From Roseateles oligotrophus (GTDB lineage Bacteria; Pseudomonadota; Gammaproteobacteria; Burkholderiales; Burkholderiaceae_C), in NCBI RefSeq assembly GCF_014204525.1, contig NZ_JACHLP010000007.1, positions 248,001 through 312,000 of the forward strand: 64,000 nucleotides of DNA, read 5' to 3'. The position numbers were made by a program, and so were the translations under genes. Below are positions 50,853 through 58,995 of the stretch, in pieces. The notes beneath the pieces were generated by a model. It had not been told where the DNA came from and made no database searches. It saw only the letters and a list, made by a program, of their open reading frames with translations. The stretch's first letter is position 1. Each line of letters starts with the position of its first letter.

Positions 50853-51569
50853 TCATTCATCACCGTACAGCGTCAACCCTTCCAGTATCGGGGCATCGGC
50901 ATCGAACACCAGCATGCGCGCGTCGGCGACCGCAGCCAGGTGCAGCACCTCGACCAGGGATTCCGGCATGCCTTTGTTGCGATGCTCCTGTCGCAACTGC
51001 TCTGCTGTGATACCTTCGATTGGTTGCAGGTTCGCATCCGTCCAGGGGGTGGCGATCAGCTTCACGCCGATCGCGGGGCTGTACGGGATGCGGAAGGCGA
51101 CGAACAGAAAGCCGCTCGGTGTGGCGATGTCCGCCAGTTCGGCGAGGAAACGACCCGCCTCGGCGGTGAGATGGACGCTGCTGATCTCCCAGCACCGGCT
51201 GTAGAAGCCCGTCTCGAAGCTCAGTCGCCGCACCACTTCCCGCGCGGCCTCCTCCGAGTAGGTGTCGCCGACGTGCACGGGCTGACCGGAGTCGTCGCCG
51301 CTGACGGCATAGACCACGGTGCGCACCACGCCCTCGGTCTGGCATTGGGCGTCCAGGTCTTCTGGAATGTCCTGGCCTTCGGTGATCAGGGCGAAGTCGT
51401 TGTTGAAGACGCAGGGAAAGAGCGCAATCTGGTCATTGGGCAGATGCGCCTGGCTGGGATGCAGCGGGCGCCAGACCGGAGGGCAGTCGTCCTCGTAGGT
51501 GATGCACAAGGTGCGGTCGATGCGCAGGTTCTGGTAGCCGCGGAGGAAAGGGTTGGAATCAGGGTGCAT
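50853..51569 (-). CDS. Unknown 238-residue ICE protein
   Basis: A soluble acidic protein of unknown function. Visible blocks are FETGFYSRCWEISSVHLTAEAGRFLAEL-like helix pairs and GFLFVAFRIPYSPAIGVKL. No signal, membrane segment or nucleotide motif. It is the last gene of the minus-strand cluster that runs with DUF932, primase and GHKL ATPase genes, so a part in ICE maintenance is plausible by context only. Confidence 0.7.
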   Translation of the reverse strand: MHPDSNPFLRGYQNLRIDRTLCITYEDDCPPVWRPLHPSQAHLPNDQIALFPCVFNNDFALITEGQDIPEDLDAQCQTEGVVRTVVYAVSGDDSGQPVHVGDTYSEEAAREVVRRLSFETGFYSRCWEISSVHLTAEAGRFLAELADIATPSGFLFVAFRIPYSPAIGVKLIATPWTDANLQPIEGITAEQLRQEHRNKGMPESLVEVLHLAAVADARMLVFDADAPILEGLTLYGDE

Positions 51570-51602
51570 GGGGTTTCTCCATCAGAGGAAGTGGAGCCAG
51601 TT

Positions 51603-51748
51603 CCCCGGCTGGGGAGCAAGCTCCGTGGTTGAAGAGATGTTGAGAACGGCGAGGGACACGGCCTCGAATGGAGGCGCATGTGTCCCTCGTGGGTGGAAAT
51701 AGGAACGGGTGGCGAACAAGCGGGCCGGCGTCTCCTGGTGCGCCGGCC
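51603..51748. repeat. Hairpin array 1 (between DUF932 and the 238-residue gene)
   Basis: The 189-bp gap holds CCCC-GGCT-GGGG (51603-51614), GGAGC-AA-GCTCC (51613-51624), a nested pair with outer arms GAGGGACAC (51651-51659) / GTGTCCCTC (51680-51688) and inner arms GCCTC/GAGGC (51661-51675), and GGCCGGCG (51723-51730) / CGCCGGCC (51741-51748). All arms are perfect. No gene is seen. Confidence 0.8.
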
Positions 51749-51758
51749 ATTCACCGGA

Positions 51759-52817
51759 TCAAACCGCTTCGGCCAACCCCTTCCACTCGCGGCTGGACAG
51801 TTCGACGAGCTTGCCGCCCAGCGCCTCGAATTCGGTGGCGCGGTCGTAGTCGCCCACCTCCTGGCTGTAGTGCGTCACGGCGTTGACGAGCCCGTATCCG
51901 GAGAGGTCGCCACCCGTGATCAGGTGACGCAGCACGCCATCCCCTTCCGCTTCGGTCAGCGTGTAGCGCTGGCGCAGCACCTCGACCGTTTTCACGGGGC
52001 TACCCGTAAGCTCAATGCCCATCGTCGTCTGCATCTTCGCTGCAACCTGCAGGAAGGTGGCTTCGGACAGGGCGGACTGAACCACATCGCGGACCTGCAG
52101 GAAGAAGGCACGGTCATCTGCCTGGAGCGTGTCGTCCTGGAAGATCGTCACCGAGTCATCGCTGCCGAGCGCACGGCCCAGGTGAGTCTTGCGCAGCGAC
52201 TGGTCGACGGCGATCAGCCCGTTGCTGCATACCAGCCGGAAGACCAGCGGCTGGACCGTGAGGGTGCCGTGGCCGACTTCGGAGTTCGAGATGACGATGC
52301 CGGCCTGGACCACATCGCCGACACGCATCTCGTACTGCAGGCGCGGCAGGATGTACTTGAGGTACATCTTCGTCTCGGTGAGCTCGGCCGACTCGACACG
52401 GCCGTCCAGATGACCGAGGATCGGCAGCACGTGCTCGGCGAGATCGTAGTTGTCGAGCCGCCGATAGCGATCCGAGAGCACTGCGCGCACCCGTCCATCG
52501 AGGGTGCGCAGCATGTGGCGATCGCCTTCCTGCTCCAGCCACGTGTTGACGTTGCGATCAAGCAGCGTTGGTTGCTCGGTGCGCATGCGCTCGAAATACG
52601 CCAGCGGGATCCGCAGCTTGTCCGCGAGCTGTCGGCGGGCGAGCGGTGTCACGTCATACCGACGCGGCGATTCGGGCTCTTCGACGACCAGTTCGGTCTC
52701 GCCGTCTTCCCGCGTCGTGTGATGGATGAGGGAAGAGGGCAGGACCAGGTCGCGCTTGCTGAGGCGCTGGCGATCGAGTTCCTGGGCCAGGCTTTGGAGA
52801 GAACGTCCGCTTTTCAT
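51759..52817 (-). CDS. DUF932-family protein
   Basis: A 352-residue protein of the phage/plasmid DUF932 family. Typical marks: YDVTPLARRQLADKLRIPLAYFERM, VRAVLSDRYRRLDNYDLAEHVLPIL, and GHGTLTVQPLVFRLVCSNGLI. The biochemical role of the family is not settled; it travels with ICEs, plasmids and phages. The ATG at 52817 has GGAG 7 bases upstream. Hairpin arrays flank it on both sides. Confidence 0.9.
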   Translation of the reverse strand: MKSGRSLQSLAQELDRQRLSKRDLVLPSSLIHHTTREDGETELVVEEPESPRRYDVTPLARRQLADKLRIPLAYFERMRTEQPTLLDRNVNTWLEQEGDRHMLRTLDGRVRAVLSDRYRRLDNYDLAEHVLPILGHLDGRVESAELTETKMYLKYILPRLQYEMRVGDVVQAGIVISNSEVGHGTLTVQPLVFRLVCSNGLIAVDQSLRKTHLGRALGSDDSVTIFQDDTLQADDRAFFLQVRDVVQSALSEATFLQVAAKMQTTMGIELTGSPVKTVEVLRQRYTLTEAEGDGVLRHLITGGDLSGYGLVNAVTHYSQEVGDYDRATEFEALGGKLVELSSREWKGLAEAV

Positions 52818-52826
52818 GTGAATCTC

Positions 52827-53084
52827 CTTTTCGGAAATGAAAAGCGGGGACGGCATGACCCTTACGGGGATGCGCATCCCCGCCAGGGTTGATGAAGGCC
52901 GGCCAATTGGCCGACCCGGATTCGGCGCGAACGTGTCGCGCGTGGGCTTCGAGGCTGCCTTGGCGACGCCCAGGGGCGTGGCAGGTATGGCAGCTACCAG
53001 GGGAGCGAGGCTCCCGGAGAAAACCTTTTCGCTGGCACCGTGTGCAGGTGCCACTGAAAAGGCGGTGCAGCCTGTGGCTGCACC
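52827..53084. repeat. Hairpin array 2 (between primase and DUF932), the densest in the window
   Basis: Nine perfect inverted repeats fill a 289-bp gap: CTTTTC/GAAAAG (52827-52844), CGGGGATGCGCATCCCCG (52865-52882), GGCCAATTGGCC (52901-52912), ACGCCC/GGGCGT (52966-52979), GGTA/TACC (52984-52998), GGGAGC/GCTCCC (53001-53015), GAAAA/TTTTC (53019-53030), GGCACC/GGTGCC (53034-53052) and GGTGCAGC/GCTGCACC (53064-53084). No gene is seen here. Confidence 0.85.
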
Positions 53085-53106
53085 TCTCTCAATGCGATCA
53101 ATCTCT

Positions 53107-54120
53107 CTATGCGGCTTGCCGCATCTGGGCCTGCCAACGCCGGAACCAGATGTCCGACCAGTCGACCCCGGGCCACTTCGGTACGAAGACCTGGACCTGT
53201 CGCCGGATACCTCCTTTTTCCTCTCTCTTGAGGCGGCGCGCGAGGGCGAAAGCGAAGGCTTGTCCCGCGAAATCGCCATCAGCATCGTTGTCGGCATAGA
53301 TCGAGACCTTGGTCACCGTGTCGGGAATCCAGATCTTCTCGAGGTTCCCGGCGCTGAGCGCAGCCCAGGCCGGCTTGCCGGTGCGCAGGTGCACCGCGAG
53401 GCTTTTCTCGATGCCCTCCGTGAGCGCCAGTTCGTCCGTCGCCCCGAAAAGCCGCACGGCCGCACCGATGATGCCCGAGGTGAGCACTTTCTTGGCATCG
53501 TTGGCCGCGAGCTTGCGCCCTTCGGGCAGATAGGTCCGATGCAGCGACACGATGTTGCCCTCCGGCCCCTGGATGCTGGCGAGCATCGCGGGGTACTCGG
53601 CAATCTTGCGCGACTTGCCACCCTCGTCCTTCTCGTAGTACCCGAGCTTCGGGTGAAAACGCAGTACCGACGGGTAGCGATCGAGGACCAGGCCCCGAGA
53701 CCTCAGGTAGCGGTCCACGACGTCGCCATGGATGATGGGCTGGGCTTCGTTCCAGATGCGCTGGACAAGCTTCTTCATGCGATCCGGCGATGGTTCGTTG
53801 CCGGCAGCCTGCAGGGGCCGCGGGTACGAACCAAAGTACTGCTCGGCCGCCTCCAGGACGCGGTTGAAGTCCATCCCGGTCACCTGCTGCGCGAGCTGGA
53901 AGCCGCCACCAGGGCCACAGTTGCGGCAGTGGTAGTTGCCCTCGCCGTACTTGTCGGTGAACTGGAAGCGGTCCGTGCCGCCGCAGAAGGGGCAGGGCAG
54001 GTTCAGGCGCTTCCTGATCATTCGGGGATCCAGGCCCAGGTGCAGCAGGAACTCAGGCCAGCGTCCGTGGGCGCGGGCCTTCATGTCGTCGATGCGACGT
54101 TGATACTCTTCCTTGGTCAT
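53107..54120 (-). CDS. Zinc-ribbon/Toprim DNA primase of mobile-element type
   Basis: A 337-residue primase-like protein. The N-terminal zinc ribbon is complete (C43, C46, C65, C68 in LPCPFCGGTDRF and YHCRNCG). A DnaG/P4-type middle (about 110-190) is followed by a Toprim domain (about 195-285) with ELALTEGIEKSLAVH and VSIYADNDADGDFAG, the acidic metal-binding motif. No helicase domain is fused. It could prime the transferred strand in the recipient. The ATG at 54120 has GGAGG at 6 bases. Confidence 0.9.
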   Translation of the reverse strand: MTKEEYQRRIDDMKARAHGRWPEFLLHLGLDPRMIRKRLNLPCPFCGGTDRFQFTDKYGEGNYHCRNCGPGGGFQLAQQVTGMDFNRVLEAAEQYFGSYPRPLQAAGNEPSPDRMKKLVQRIWNEAQPIIHGDVVDRYLRSRGLVLDRYPSVLRFHPKLGYYEKDEGGKSRKIAEYPAMLASIQGPEGNIVSLHRTYLPEGRKLAANDAKKVLTSGIIGAAVRLFGATDELALTEGIEKSLAVHLRTGKPAWAALSAGNLEKIWIPDTVTKVSIYADNDADGDFAGQAFAFALARRLKREEKGGIRRQVQVFVPKWPGVDWSDIWFRRWQAQMRQAA

Positions 54121-54134
54121 GATGACCTCCAAGA

Positions 54135-54282
54135 CGAGCCCCCTGGGCAAGGCCTGCCGATTTGGGCGAGGCTCGGATGCGATACAGGGGACGGGGCGCG
54201 TCCGGTGGAAGCCGGACGCACGGGTTGAAATGGAGCCGGGTGTGGCTCGGGTGAATACCGCGGCTGACGAAGCCAGCCGCGG
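54135..54282. repeat. Hairpin array 3 (between GHKL ATPase and primase)
   Basis: Perfect arms: CGAGCC (54135-54140) / GGCTCG (54170-54175), GCGTCCGG (54198-54205) / CCGGACGC (54212-54219), GAGCC/GGCTC (54233-54248), CCGCGGCT (54258-54265) / AGCCGCGG (54275-54282). They fill most of the 168-bp gap, in which no gene is seen. Confidence 0.82.
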
Positions 54283-54288
54283 CGGACA

Positions 54289-55890
54289 TCACTCGATCAG
54301 GCTGATCTCGTGGCTACCGGCGTCGATGCCGATCTGCACGCGGAAGCTGAGGCCGCGCAGCAGCGGGTACCGCTCGGATCGCGCGTCGCTGATCAGCGAG
54401 CGCATGGCCTCCTCCGGGTCGGCCATGCGCAAGCGGCGGATGAGATCCGCGAGCGCGCCGACATCGGCGTTCATGTCGGATTCGTGGAAGCGATCATGGC
54501 CGTCGTAGTAGGACGCGCACTGGCGTACCGCACGACCGCTGCGCTCCCCGGCAGGGATGTACAGCGTGCCGTCGTGGTAGAGGCCGTCCTCGGAGAACGT
54601 TGCCTCCACGTCGCCCATGCAGACGGTGACTTCCTCGCACAGAATCACGTGTGCCGAGATCCAGCTGCCATCGAGGTAGGAGCGCTGATGCTCATGGGTG
54701 ACCCGGATCGACACGTCTTCCTTGTTCAGGTCGCGGACGGTCGGATGGATCCAATGGCCCGCATCGAGATCATCCGAGGCCATGACGACATAGCCCTTGG
54801 CCCGGGCCAGCATCCATTTTGCGGCGTTTTGCCCATCCGGCCAGTCGAGCCTGACCAGTTGAAACCGTCCGCTCTCGATATCCTGTCGGGGCAGGGCGTG
54901 CACCGGGTGCTCCAGAAAGTCCAGATGCGGCGTCAGGGTCCGCTGCGGGTACCCCTTGATGCGCTCGCAGACCTGCCTCGGGATCAGCTCGATGTCATTG
55001 AGCAGTTCCAGATGCCGGTGGTGGCGCATCACGTTGAAGAAGTCCTCGATGAGCTCTGCTGCGGCCATCTGCGCCTTGCGAACGAGCAGCGTGTCGCGCC
55101 AGGTCTGGCGGATTTGCTGCCGGATCTTCGTTTCCTGCACGTCGGCGTCGATCAGGGTGTCCCGGTCGGGCAGACGCGCGAAAAAGACCTTCGAATCGAG
55201 ATGCACGACGTTCGGCGTCTCGTTGATCGACAGGTAGTTCGGCAGGAACATCACGCGAAAGCCCTGCAGATACACATCGACGGACAGCGAATGCTGCCCG
55301 CTGTGCGTCCCGACGAGGTGGACCGAACCAAGCGGCGTCTCGACGCTGCTCAAGCGATAGGGAGCGCGGGGCCGGTCGATGGGCCGGCCGTTGAATTCCA
55401 CCTGCACGGGGAACCCCATGCACAGGGTAGCCAGCCGCGAATCGAGATCAGGGAGTTCCACGCCTTCGAGTTCGATGATGGTTCCCATCTCCGGTCCGTA
55501 GTCGGTTTCCTCGACCGGGATTTCAGACCGCGCCAGGGCCGCCGCCGTGTCGAAGGCGATCTGCCTGCCCCGCGAGATGACGGTGCAGCGGCTCGCGGCA
55601 TAGAGGCAGCGGGAGAACCCGGCGCCGAAAGGATGCTCCTCGGCGCGCAGCGCTTCGCCCCAACCGGACTCATTGAAGGCCAGCAGCTTGCCGAAGTCGT
55701 CGATGCCGTGCCCGTTGTCGCGCACCCGCAGGGTACGGGAGACGGGGTCGTGGCTGACTTCGATCAAGGTCGCGCCGGCGCGGCGCGCGTTCTGCAGCAG
55801 TTCCGTGACCAGCGTGAACCGGTCGCTGAAGGCGAAGCGCTGGTTGCGCAACGTGCCTTCTTCATTGATGCGGACTTGGACGGTGTCCAT
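54289..55890 (-). CDS. GHKL (HSP90/MutL-like) ATPase of unknown role
   Basis: A 533-residue protein with an N-terminal GHKL ATPase domain: N-box ELLQNARRAGA (30-40), D58NGHG, and GAGF (89-92), then IIELEGVELP. The rest (about 230-533) has no recognised family but is rich in His/Asp and has FHESDMNADVGALADLI near the end. GHKL proteins act in chromosome structure, repair or signalling; in this setting DNA handling of the ICE is a guess. Hairpin arrays lie on both sides. Confidence 0.82.
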   Translation of the reverse strand: MDTVQVRINEEGTLRNQRFAFSDRFTLVTELLQNARRAGATLIEVSHDPVSRTLRVRDNGHGIDDFGKLLAFNESGWGEALRAEEHPFGAGFSRCLYAASRCTVISRGRQIAFDTAAALARSEIPVEETDYGPEMGTIIELEGVELPDLDSRLATLCMGFPVQVEFNGRPIDRPRAPYRLSSVETPLGSVHLVGTHSGQHSLSVDVYLQGFRVMFLPNYLSINETPNVVHLDSKVFFARLPDRDTLIDADVQETKIRQQIRQTWRDTLLVRKAQMAAAELIEDFFNVMRHHRHLELLNDIELIPRQVCERIKGYPQRTLTPHLDFLEHPVHALPRQDIESGRFQLVRLDWPDGQNAAKWMLARAKGYVVMASDDLDAGHWIHPTVRDLNKEDVSIRVTHEHQRSYLDGSWISAHVILCEEVTVCMGDVEATFSEDGLYHDGTLYIPAGERSGRAVRQCASYYDGHDRFHESDMNADVGALADLIRRLRMADPEEAMRSLISDARSERYPLLRGLSFRVQIGIDAGSHEISLIE

Positions 55891-55911
55891 GACATGCTCC
55901 TGTGAAGTGCA

Positions 55912-55949
55912 TGCGGGCCCGCACCCATCGCGGGAGGGCCCGCGATGGG
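55912..55949. repeat. Hairpin array 4 (upstream of the GHKL gene's downstream neighbour)
   Basis: TGCGGGCCCGCA (55912-55923) is a 12-base palindrome, followed directly by CCCATCGCGGG (55924-55934) / CCCGCGATGGG (55939-55949), a perfect 11-bp stem with a 4-base loop, the strongest in the cluster. It lies in the 73-bp gap between the 107-residue gene and the GHKL gene. Confidence 0.85.
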
Positions 55950-55963
55950 GAAACGAAGAAGCG

Positions 55964-56287
55964 TCAGTGCCTGGTCTGCACTGGCGCGGTGTAGAGCTGG
56001 CCCGCCATCAGGGCCTCGACGACGCTGTGCGTCGCGAAGTCATGAGGGGGCAGGTGCTGCGTGTCGATGACGGCGCCGGTGCTGTCCAGGCGCTCGACCT
56101 CGATGACCATGGGGTGCCAGCGCACCCGGTAGGTCAGTTTGTCGGCGCCGGAGATCACGAAGATGCGGCCGGCCTGGCCGGTGAGCACTTCGCTTTCCTT
56201 GATGAGGAACTCGATCTCCGCAAGCCCGCGCACGCGCATCAGGTGTGCCGCACGGGGTTCCGAGCGCTTCTGTGAGTCCATGTACAT
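55964..56287 (-). CDS. Unknown 107-residue soluble protein
   Basis: A short protein with an alternating hydrophobic pattern (about 20-90: VRGLAEIEFLIKESEVL, RIFVISGADKLTYRVRW) that suggests a small beta-rich fold. No family recognised. It is 9 bases from the small membrane protein upstream and has no hairpin on that side, so these two form one unit inside the cluster. Confidence 0.62.
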   Translation of the reverse strand: MYMDSQKRSEPRAAHLMRVRGLAEIEFLIKESEVLTGQAGRIFVISGADKLTYRVRWHPMVIEVERLDSTGAVIDTQHLPPHDFATHSVVEALMAGQLYTAPVQTRH

Positions 56288-56296
56288 GAGAGCCTC

Positions 56297-56539
56297 CTAT
56301 AGGCGGGATGTCGGGCAGTCACGGGCGATCACGGCTTGCACCAACGGGTCGTGGGTTGCCGCAGCCGCTGTATCTGCGCGTTTCGGAGTCGTGGCCGACG
56401 CACATGAAGCCTCTTGTTCGAGGCGCCTCGTGCGCATGAACTCTTCGTGCCGCACGGCATCGTCGTAGTCCATGCGGCCGACGATCCCGTAGGCGGCCAG
56501 GACCGTCAGCAGGATCAGGATGTCTTTGAGCGTCACCAT
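56297..56539 (-). CDS. Unknown small membrane protein (80 residues)
   Basis: One N-terminal membrane helix (about 5-21, DILILLTVLAAYGIVG) and a charged tail with EEFMRTRRLEQEA. No family recognised. The ATG at 56539 has a GGAGA site 6 bases upstream, which decides the start against the longer frame to 56695. Confidence 0.62.
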   Translation of the reverse strand: MVTLKDILILLTVLAAYGIVGRMDYDDAVRHEEFMRTRRLEQEASCASATTPKRADTAAAATHDPLVQAVIARDCPTSRL

Positions 56540-56562
56540 GACGTCTCCTTGGAAACGGAAGA

Positions 56563-56580
56563 GGGAGCGTGCGTGCTCCC
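56563..56580. repeat. Hairpin 5 (GGGAGC/GCTCCC)
   Basis: GGGAGC (56563-56568) - GTGCGT - GCTCCC (56575-56580), in the 68-bp gap upstream of the small membrane gene. The same arms occur at 53001-53015 and within 57341-57359. Confidence 0.75.
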
Positions 56581-56607
56581 CGGTGAATGGATGCATGGAT
56601 ACGTATG

Positions 56608-57168
56608 TCATGCGAACAGGTCGCCCAGCACGTTCTGGCGCCTGAGCTGCTCGTTGATCCATTGCGGGTTCTTGCTCAGGCGGTCCGATGCCCACTGCGG
56701 GTTGTGCGAGATCGCCTCGCGAACCCAGGCGGGATAGCGGTCGAGCGTTTCGCGCAACCAGCGCCGGACGTAGCCCCGCAGCAGGTCACGGACGTCGTTC
56801 ACGTCCAGGCGGCCGAAGTAGGGGTAGGTCGACATCGGGCTGCACCCCGCCACCTGCAGGCAGCTCGCGAAAGAGAAGGGCTGTCCGTCCTTGTCCGGAT
56901 CCGTGAAGACCCAGCGCAAGGTGTCGAACTTCTCCTCGAGCGGCGTGCCGGGGTCGGCCAGGGCAGCGAGGTCGTCCAGCAGCAGGCAGTGCAGCCGGAC
57001 CACGTCCTCTTCGCTCCATTCGATGGGCGGCGCTTCGTCGCTTTCGTCGAGTTGGCGCTGAACCGATTGCGGGTCGGGTGCGGTATCCGCGACACGGGGA
57101 AATCGCCGCGGCGGAAATCCCATGTGGCCCGCACGGAGAGAAACAGGCTGAAGGTTGGAATCGGGCAT
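56608..57168 (-). CDS. Unknown 186-residue protein with NPQW repeats
   Basis: A soluble protein of unknown family. A short repeat occurs near the C-terminus: ISHNPQWASDRLSKNPQW (about 152-170). An acidic middle (WSEEDVVRLHCLLLDDLAAL) is helical. The start at 57168 (MPDSNLQ) has GGAGG about 5 bases upstream; the longer frame to 57414 runs through the hairpin-rich leader and is not coding. First gene of the minus-strand cluster. Confidence 0.68.
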   Translation of the reverse strand: MPDSNLQPVSLRAGHMGFPPRRFPRVADTAPDPQSVQRQLDESDEAPPIEWSEEDVVRLHCLLLDDLAALADPGTPLEEKFDTLRWVFTDPDKDGQPFSFASCLQVAGCSPMSTYPYFGRLDVNDVRDLLRGYVRRWLRETLDRYPAWVREAISHNPQWASDRLSKNPQWINEQLRRQNVLGDLFA

Positions 57169-57208
57169 CGTGGCCTCCGGAAGGAAACGCGGGGCACGAC
57201 GCGTCCGA

Positions 57209-57435
57209 GCGGGGCGTGTGCCCCGCAGGGTGAGAATGGGCCGTTGCGTGTGGGCGTTGGCCGGTGATGACGAGACTGGCTTGTGGCGGACGATCCGCCG
57301 GACGGTATGCCAGCTACCGCAGGGAAGATTGCTTTCGGCACGGGAGCGAAAGGCTCCCGCCTCGAAAGCAGGGTCCAAAGCGGAGCTCAGCCACCACGCG
57401 GAGAAGGGTGGCACGTGGAATCGCGGACGCGATTC
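57209..57435. repeat. Hairpin array 6 in the divergent leader region
   Basis: The 474-bp gap 57169-57642 has no gene but carries GCGGGGC-GTGT-GCCCCGC (57209-57226), CGGTA/TACCG (57303-57319), CGGGAGC-GAAAG-GCTCCCG (57341-57359) and GAATCGC-GGAC-GCGATTC (57418-57435), all perfect. GGTATGCCAGCTACC here repeats GGTATGGCAGCTACC of array 2, each followed by the GGGAGC hairpin. From 57490 the DNA should hold the promoters of the divergent genes. Confidence 0.8.
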
Positions 57436-57642
57436 GCTCGGAACGCGGGGCTTGCCGACGAGATGCGCAGGGCCAGCTACTGCATGCGGTAACGATAGTG
57501 ACCGGCGCCAGGGCGGTCAATCCCACCTGATGCGAAGTCCACCTCGTGATGGCAAATTCGGGCGGTTTGGGCGGGATATTCGGATGGAGTTCCGGTCGCC
57601 ATGCGAGGAACATCGGCCTCGGTTCGATAGTGGAGAGCTCCG

Positions 57643-58449
57643 ATGGCGGCAAGCAAATCCGAAATGCAGATCGTCAAGATCGACGAGGGCGCAGTCAATG
57701 CGCGCATCCTGGCGCGCGAGTCCAAGGCGGACTTCCGGCGAGTCGAGGCAGCCAGCATCAAGGTGCTGGCCCGTTTCACGAGCGCCGAGGGCAAGCGCCT
57801 GTTCGTGCGCTTCTTCAGCACCCTGCAGCTCAATGCGCACTTCATTTCCGTGATCGCCCGTACCCGATTGGAGTCGGCCGACGTGGCGAAGGTGGAGGAG
57901 GCCATCAAGTCCAGGATCGATGGTGTCGCCACGAACCTCAATCAGGCCATCGACGGCGCTGAGGCTCTGTTCAAGGCGAACGGCATCACCAGCGCCGCCA
58001 CCTACGACACCAGGCCGCTGGAGATCGAGGTGGGGATCATTTCGTCGACCGGAAGGCGGTATCTCGAGCTGATCGCCAAGCTCGACCAACTGATGCCGCT
58101 CCTGCAGACACTGGAGATCCACGAGGTCATCAACACCCAGGTCCTGGACCAGCAGCGGGCATCCTTGAAGCGCCAGGTTCGGGATGTCGCCAACTCGGCG
58201 CGTAGCCTGGCGTCGGGTCTGCGGCGGCGGATGAATGCCCTGGCTGCGGCAGCAGGTTCTGCCGCGAGGGGCCAAGACGCCACCGGTGATGCCCGCGAGG
58301 GATCCGAGGAGCCTCACAACAATGGCTTGGTCGAGGTATCGCTCGTAGGCGCAGAGGCTGTTGCCAGCCCCGCAGCGGAGTACCTCGGAGAGGCTCGCGA
58401 CGAACCCTCCACGGATGGGCCGGCGACGAATGCCGGAGATCCGGACTGA
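57643..58449 (+). CDS. Conserved ICE protein, possibly DUF1845/AcaB-like
   Basis: A 268-residue soluble helical protein. The core (about 85-200), with ATNLNQAIDGAEALFKANGIT, RPLEIEVGIISSTGRRYLEL and QLMPLLQTLEIHEVI, recalls ICE-family DUF1845 proteins; AcaB of IncC plasmids, a transfer activator, is a member of that group. I recall this family only roughly, so the name is tentative. The C-terminal 60 residues are disordered and acidic. Single plus-strand gene divergent from the maintenance-like cluster. Confidence 0.55.
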   Translation: MAASKSEMQIVKIDEGAVNARILARESKADFRRVEAASIKVLARFTSAEGKRLFVRFFSTLQLNAHFISVIARTRLESADVAKVEEAIKSRIDGVATNLNQAIDGAEALFKANGITSAATYDTRPLEIEVGIISSTGRRYLELIAKLDQLMPLLQTLEIHEVINTQVLDQQRASLKRQVRDVANSARSLASGLRRRMNALAAAAGSAARGQDATGDAREGSEEPHNNGLVEVSLVGAEAVASPAAEYLGEARDEPSTDGPATNAGDPD

Positions 58450-58478
58450 CACACAACCAGATCATCGCCAAGCACCAT

Positions 58479-58928
58479 TCAACGAAGCGCGTCTGCGAAG
58501 CGACAGAGCATCGCGACAACCGTCTTCGGGTCGAGGGGCGCTGCAGCATCCCGCAGGCGCTTTTCCACCTCGAACACGATGCCAGAGGCCGCCTTCAGGG
58601 CAGCGCGCCCATTCGCTGTTAGTTCGGTCGTTTGGATCCGCCCGTGCTCGGGGTGTGGTGTCCTCTTGATGAACCCGGCCCGTTCGAGGGAGACCAGAAT
58701 TCCTTGCATGGTTTGCGGCGTGACAAAGGCGCGCCGCGCAAGCTCGGCGTTCGATGCACCCGGCTCGACTTCAAGAAACGTCAGCACCGCGTATTGCGGG
58801 GTCGTCAACCCGATCTGCTGAAGCGCGGTATCCATGTGCGTGCGCAGCGCCTGTTGCGCCAGCTTCAACGAGAAGCCGATCGTCGCGTATGCATCGCCCA
58901 GCTCGTTGCTGGATACCTTGCTTGCCAT
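58479..58928 (-). CDS. MarR-family transcription regulator
   Basis: A 149-residue regulator with a MarR winged helix (about 40-115): LTTPQYAVLTFLEVEPGASNAELARRAFVTPQTMQGIL as recognition region and HPEHGRIQTTELTANGRA as wing. It should bind the palindromes in the 67-bp divergent gap and control the VOC and NmrA genes. Ligand unknown; quinones or aldehydes are typical for such neighbourhoods. Confidence 0.92.
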   Translation of the reverse strand: MASKVSSNELGDAYATIGFSLKLAQQALRTHMDTALQQIGLTTPQYAVLTFLEVEPGASNAELARRAFVTPQTMQGILVSLERAGFIKRTPHPEHGRIQTTELTANGRAALKAASGIVFEVEKRLRDAAAPLDPKTVVAMLCRFADALR

Positions 58929-58941
58929 TATCAGTGTCCTT

Positions 58942-58961
58942 ATATTAATATCAGGGCCCTG
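58942..58961. promoter_or_regulatory. Two abutting palindromes, candidate MarR operator
   Basis: ATATTAATAT (58942-58951) and CAGGGCCCTG (58952-58961) are each perfect 10-bp palindromes and touch each other. They lie midway between the MarR start and the VOC start, where autorepression sites usually are. Confidence 0.6.
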
Positions 58962-58995
58962 TCATTTTAACTTTGGTCACTCAAGGAGTCCAGTC

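Noticed and set aside
50825-57435. Reading the hairpins as ordinary Rho-independent terminators
   Set aside because: None is followed by a T-run on the transcribed strand, several occur in one gap, and some lie directly before start codons within an apparent operon.
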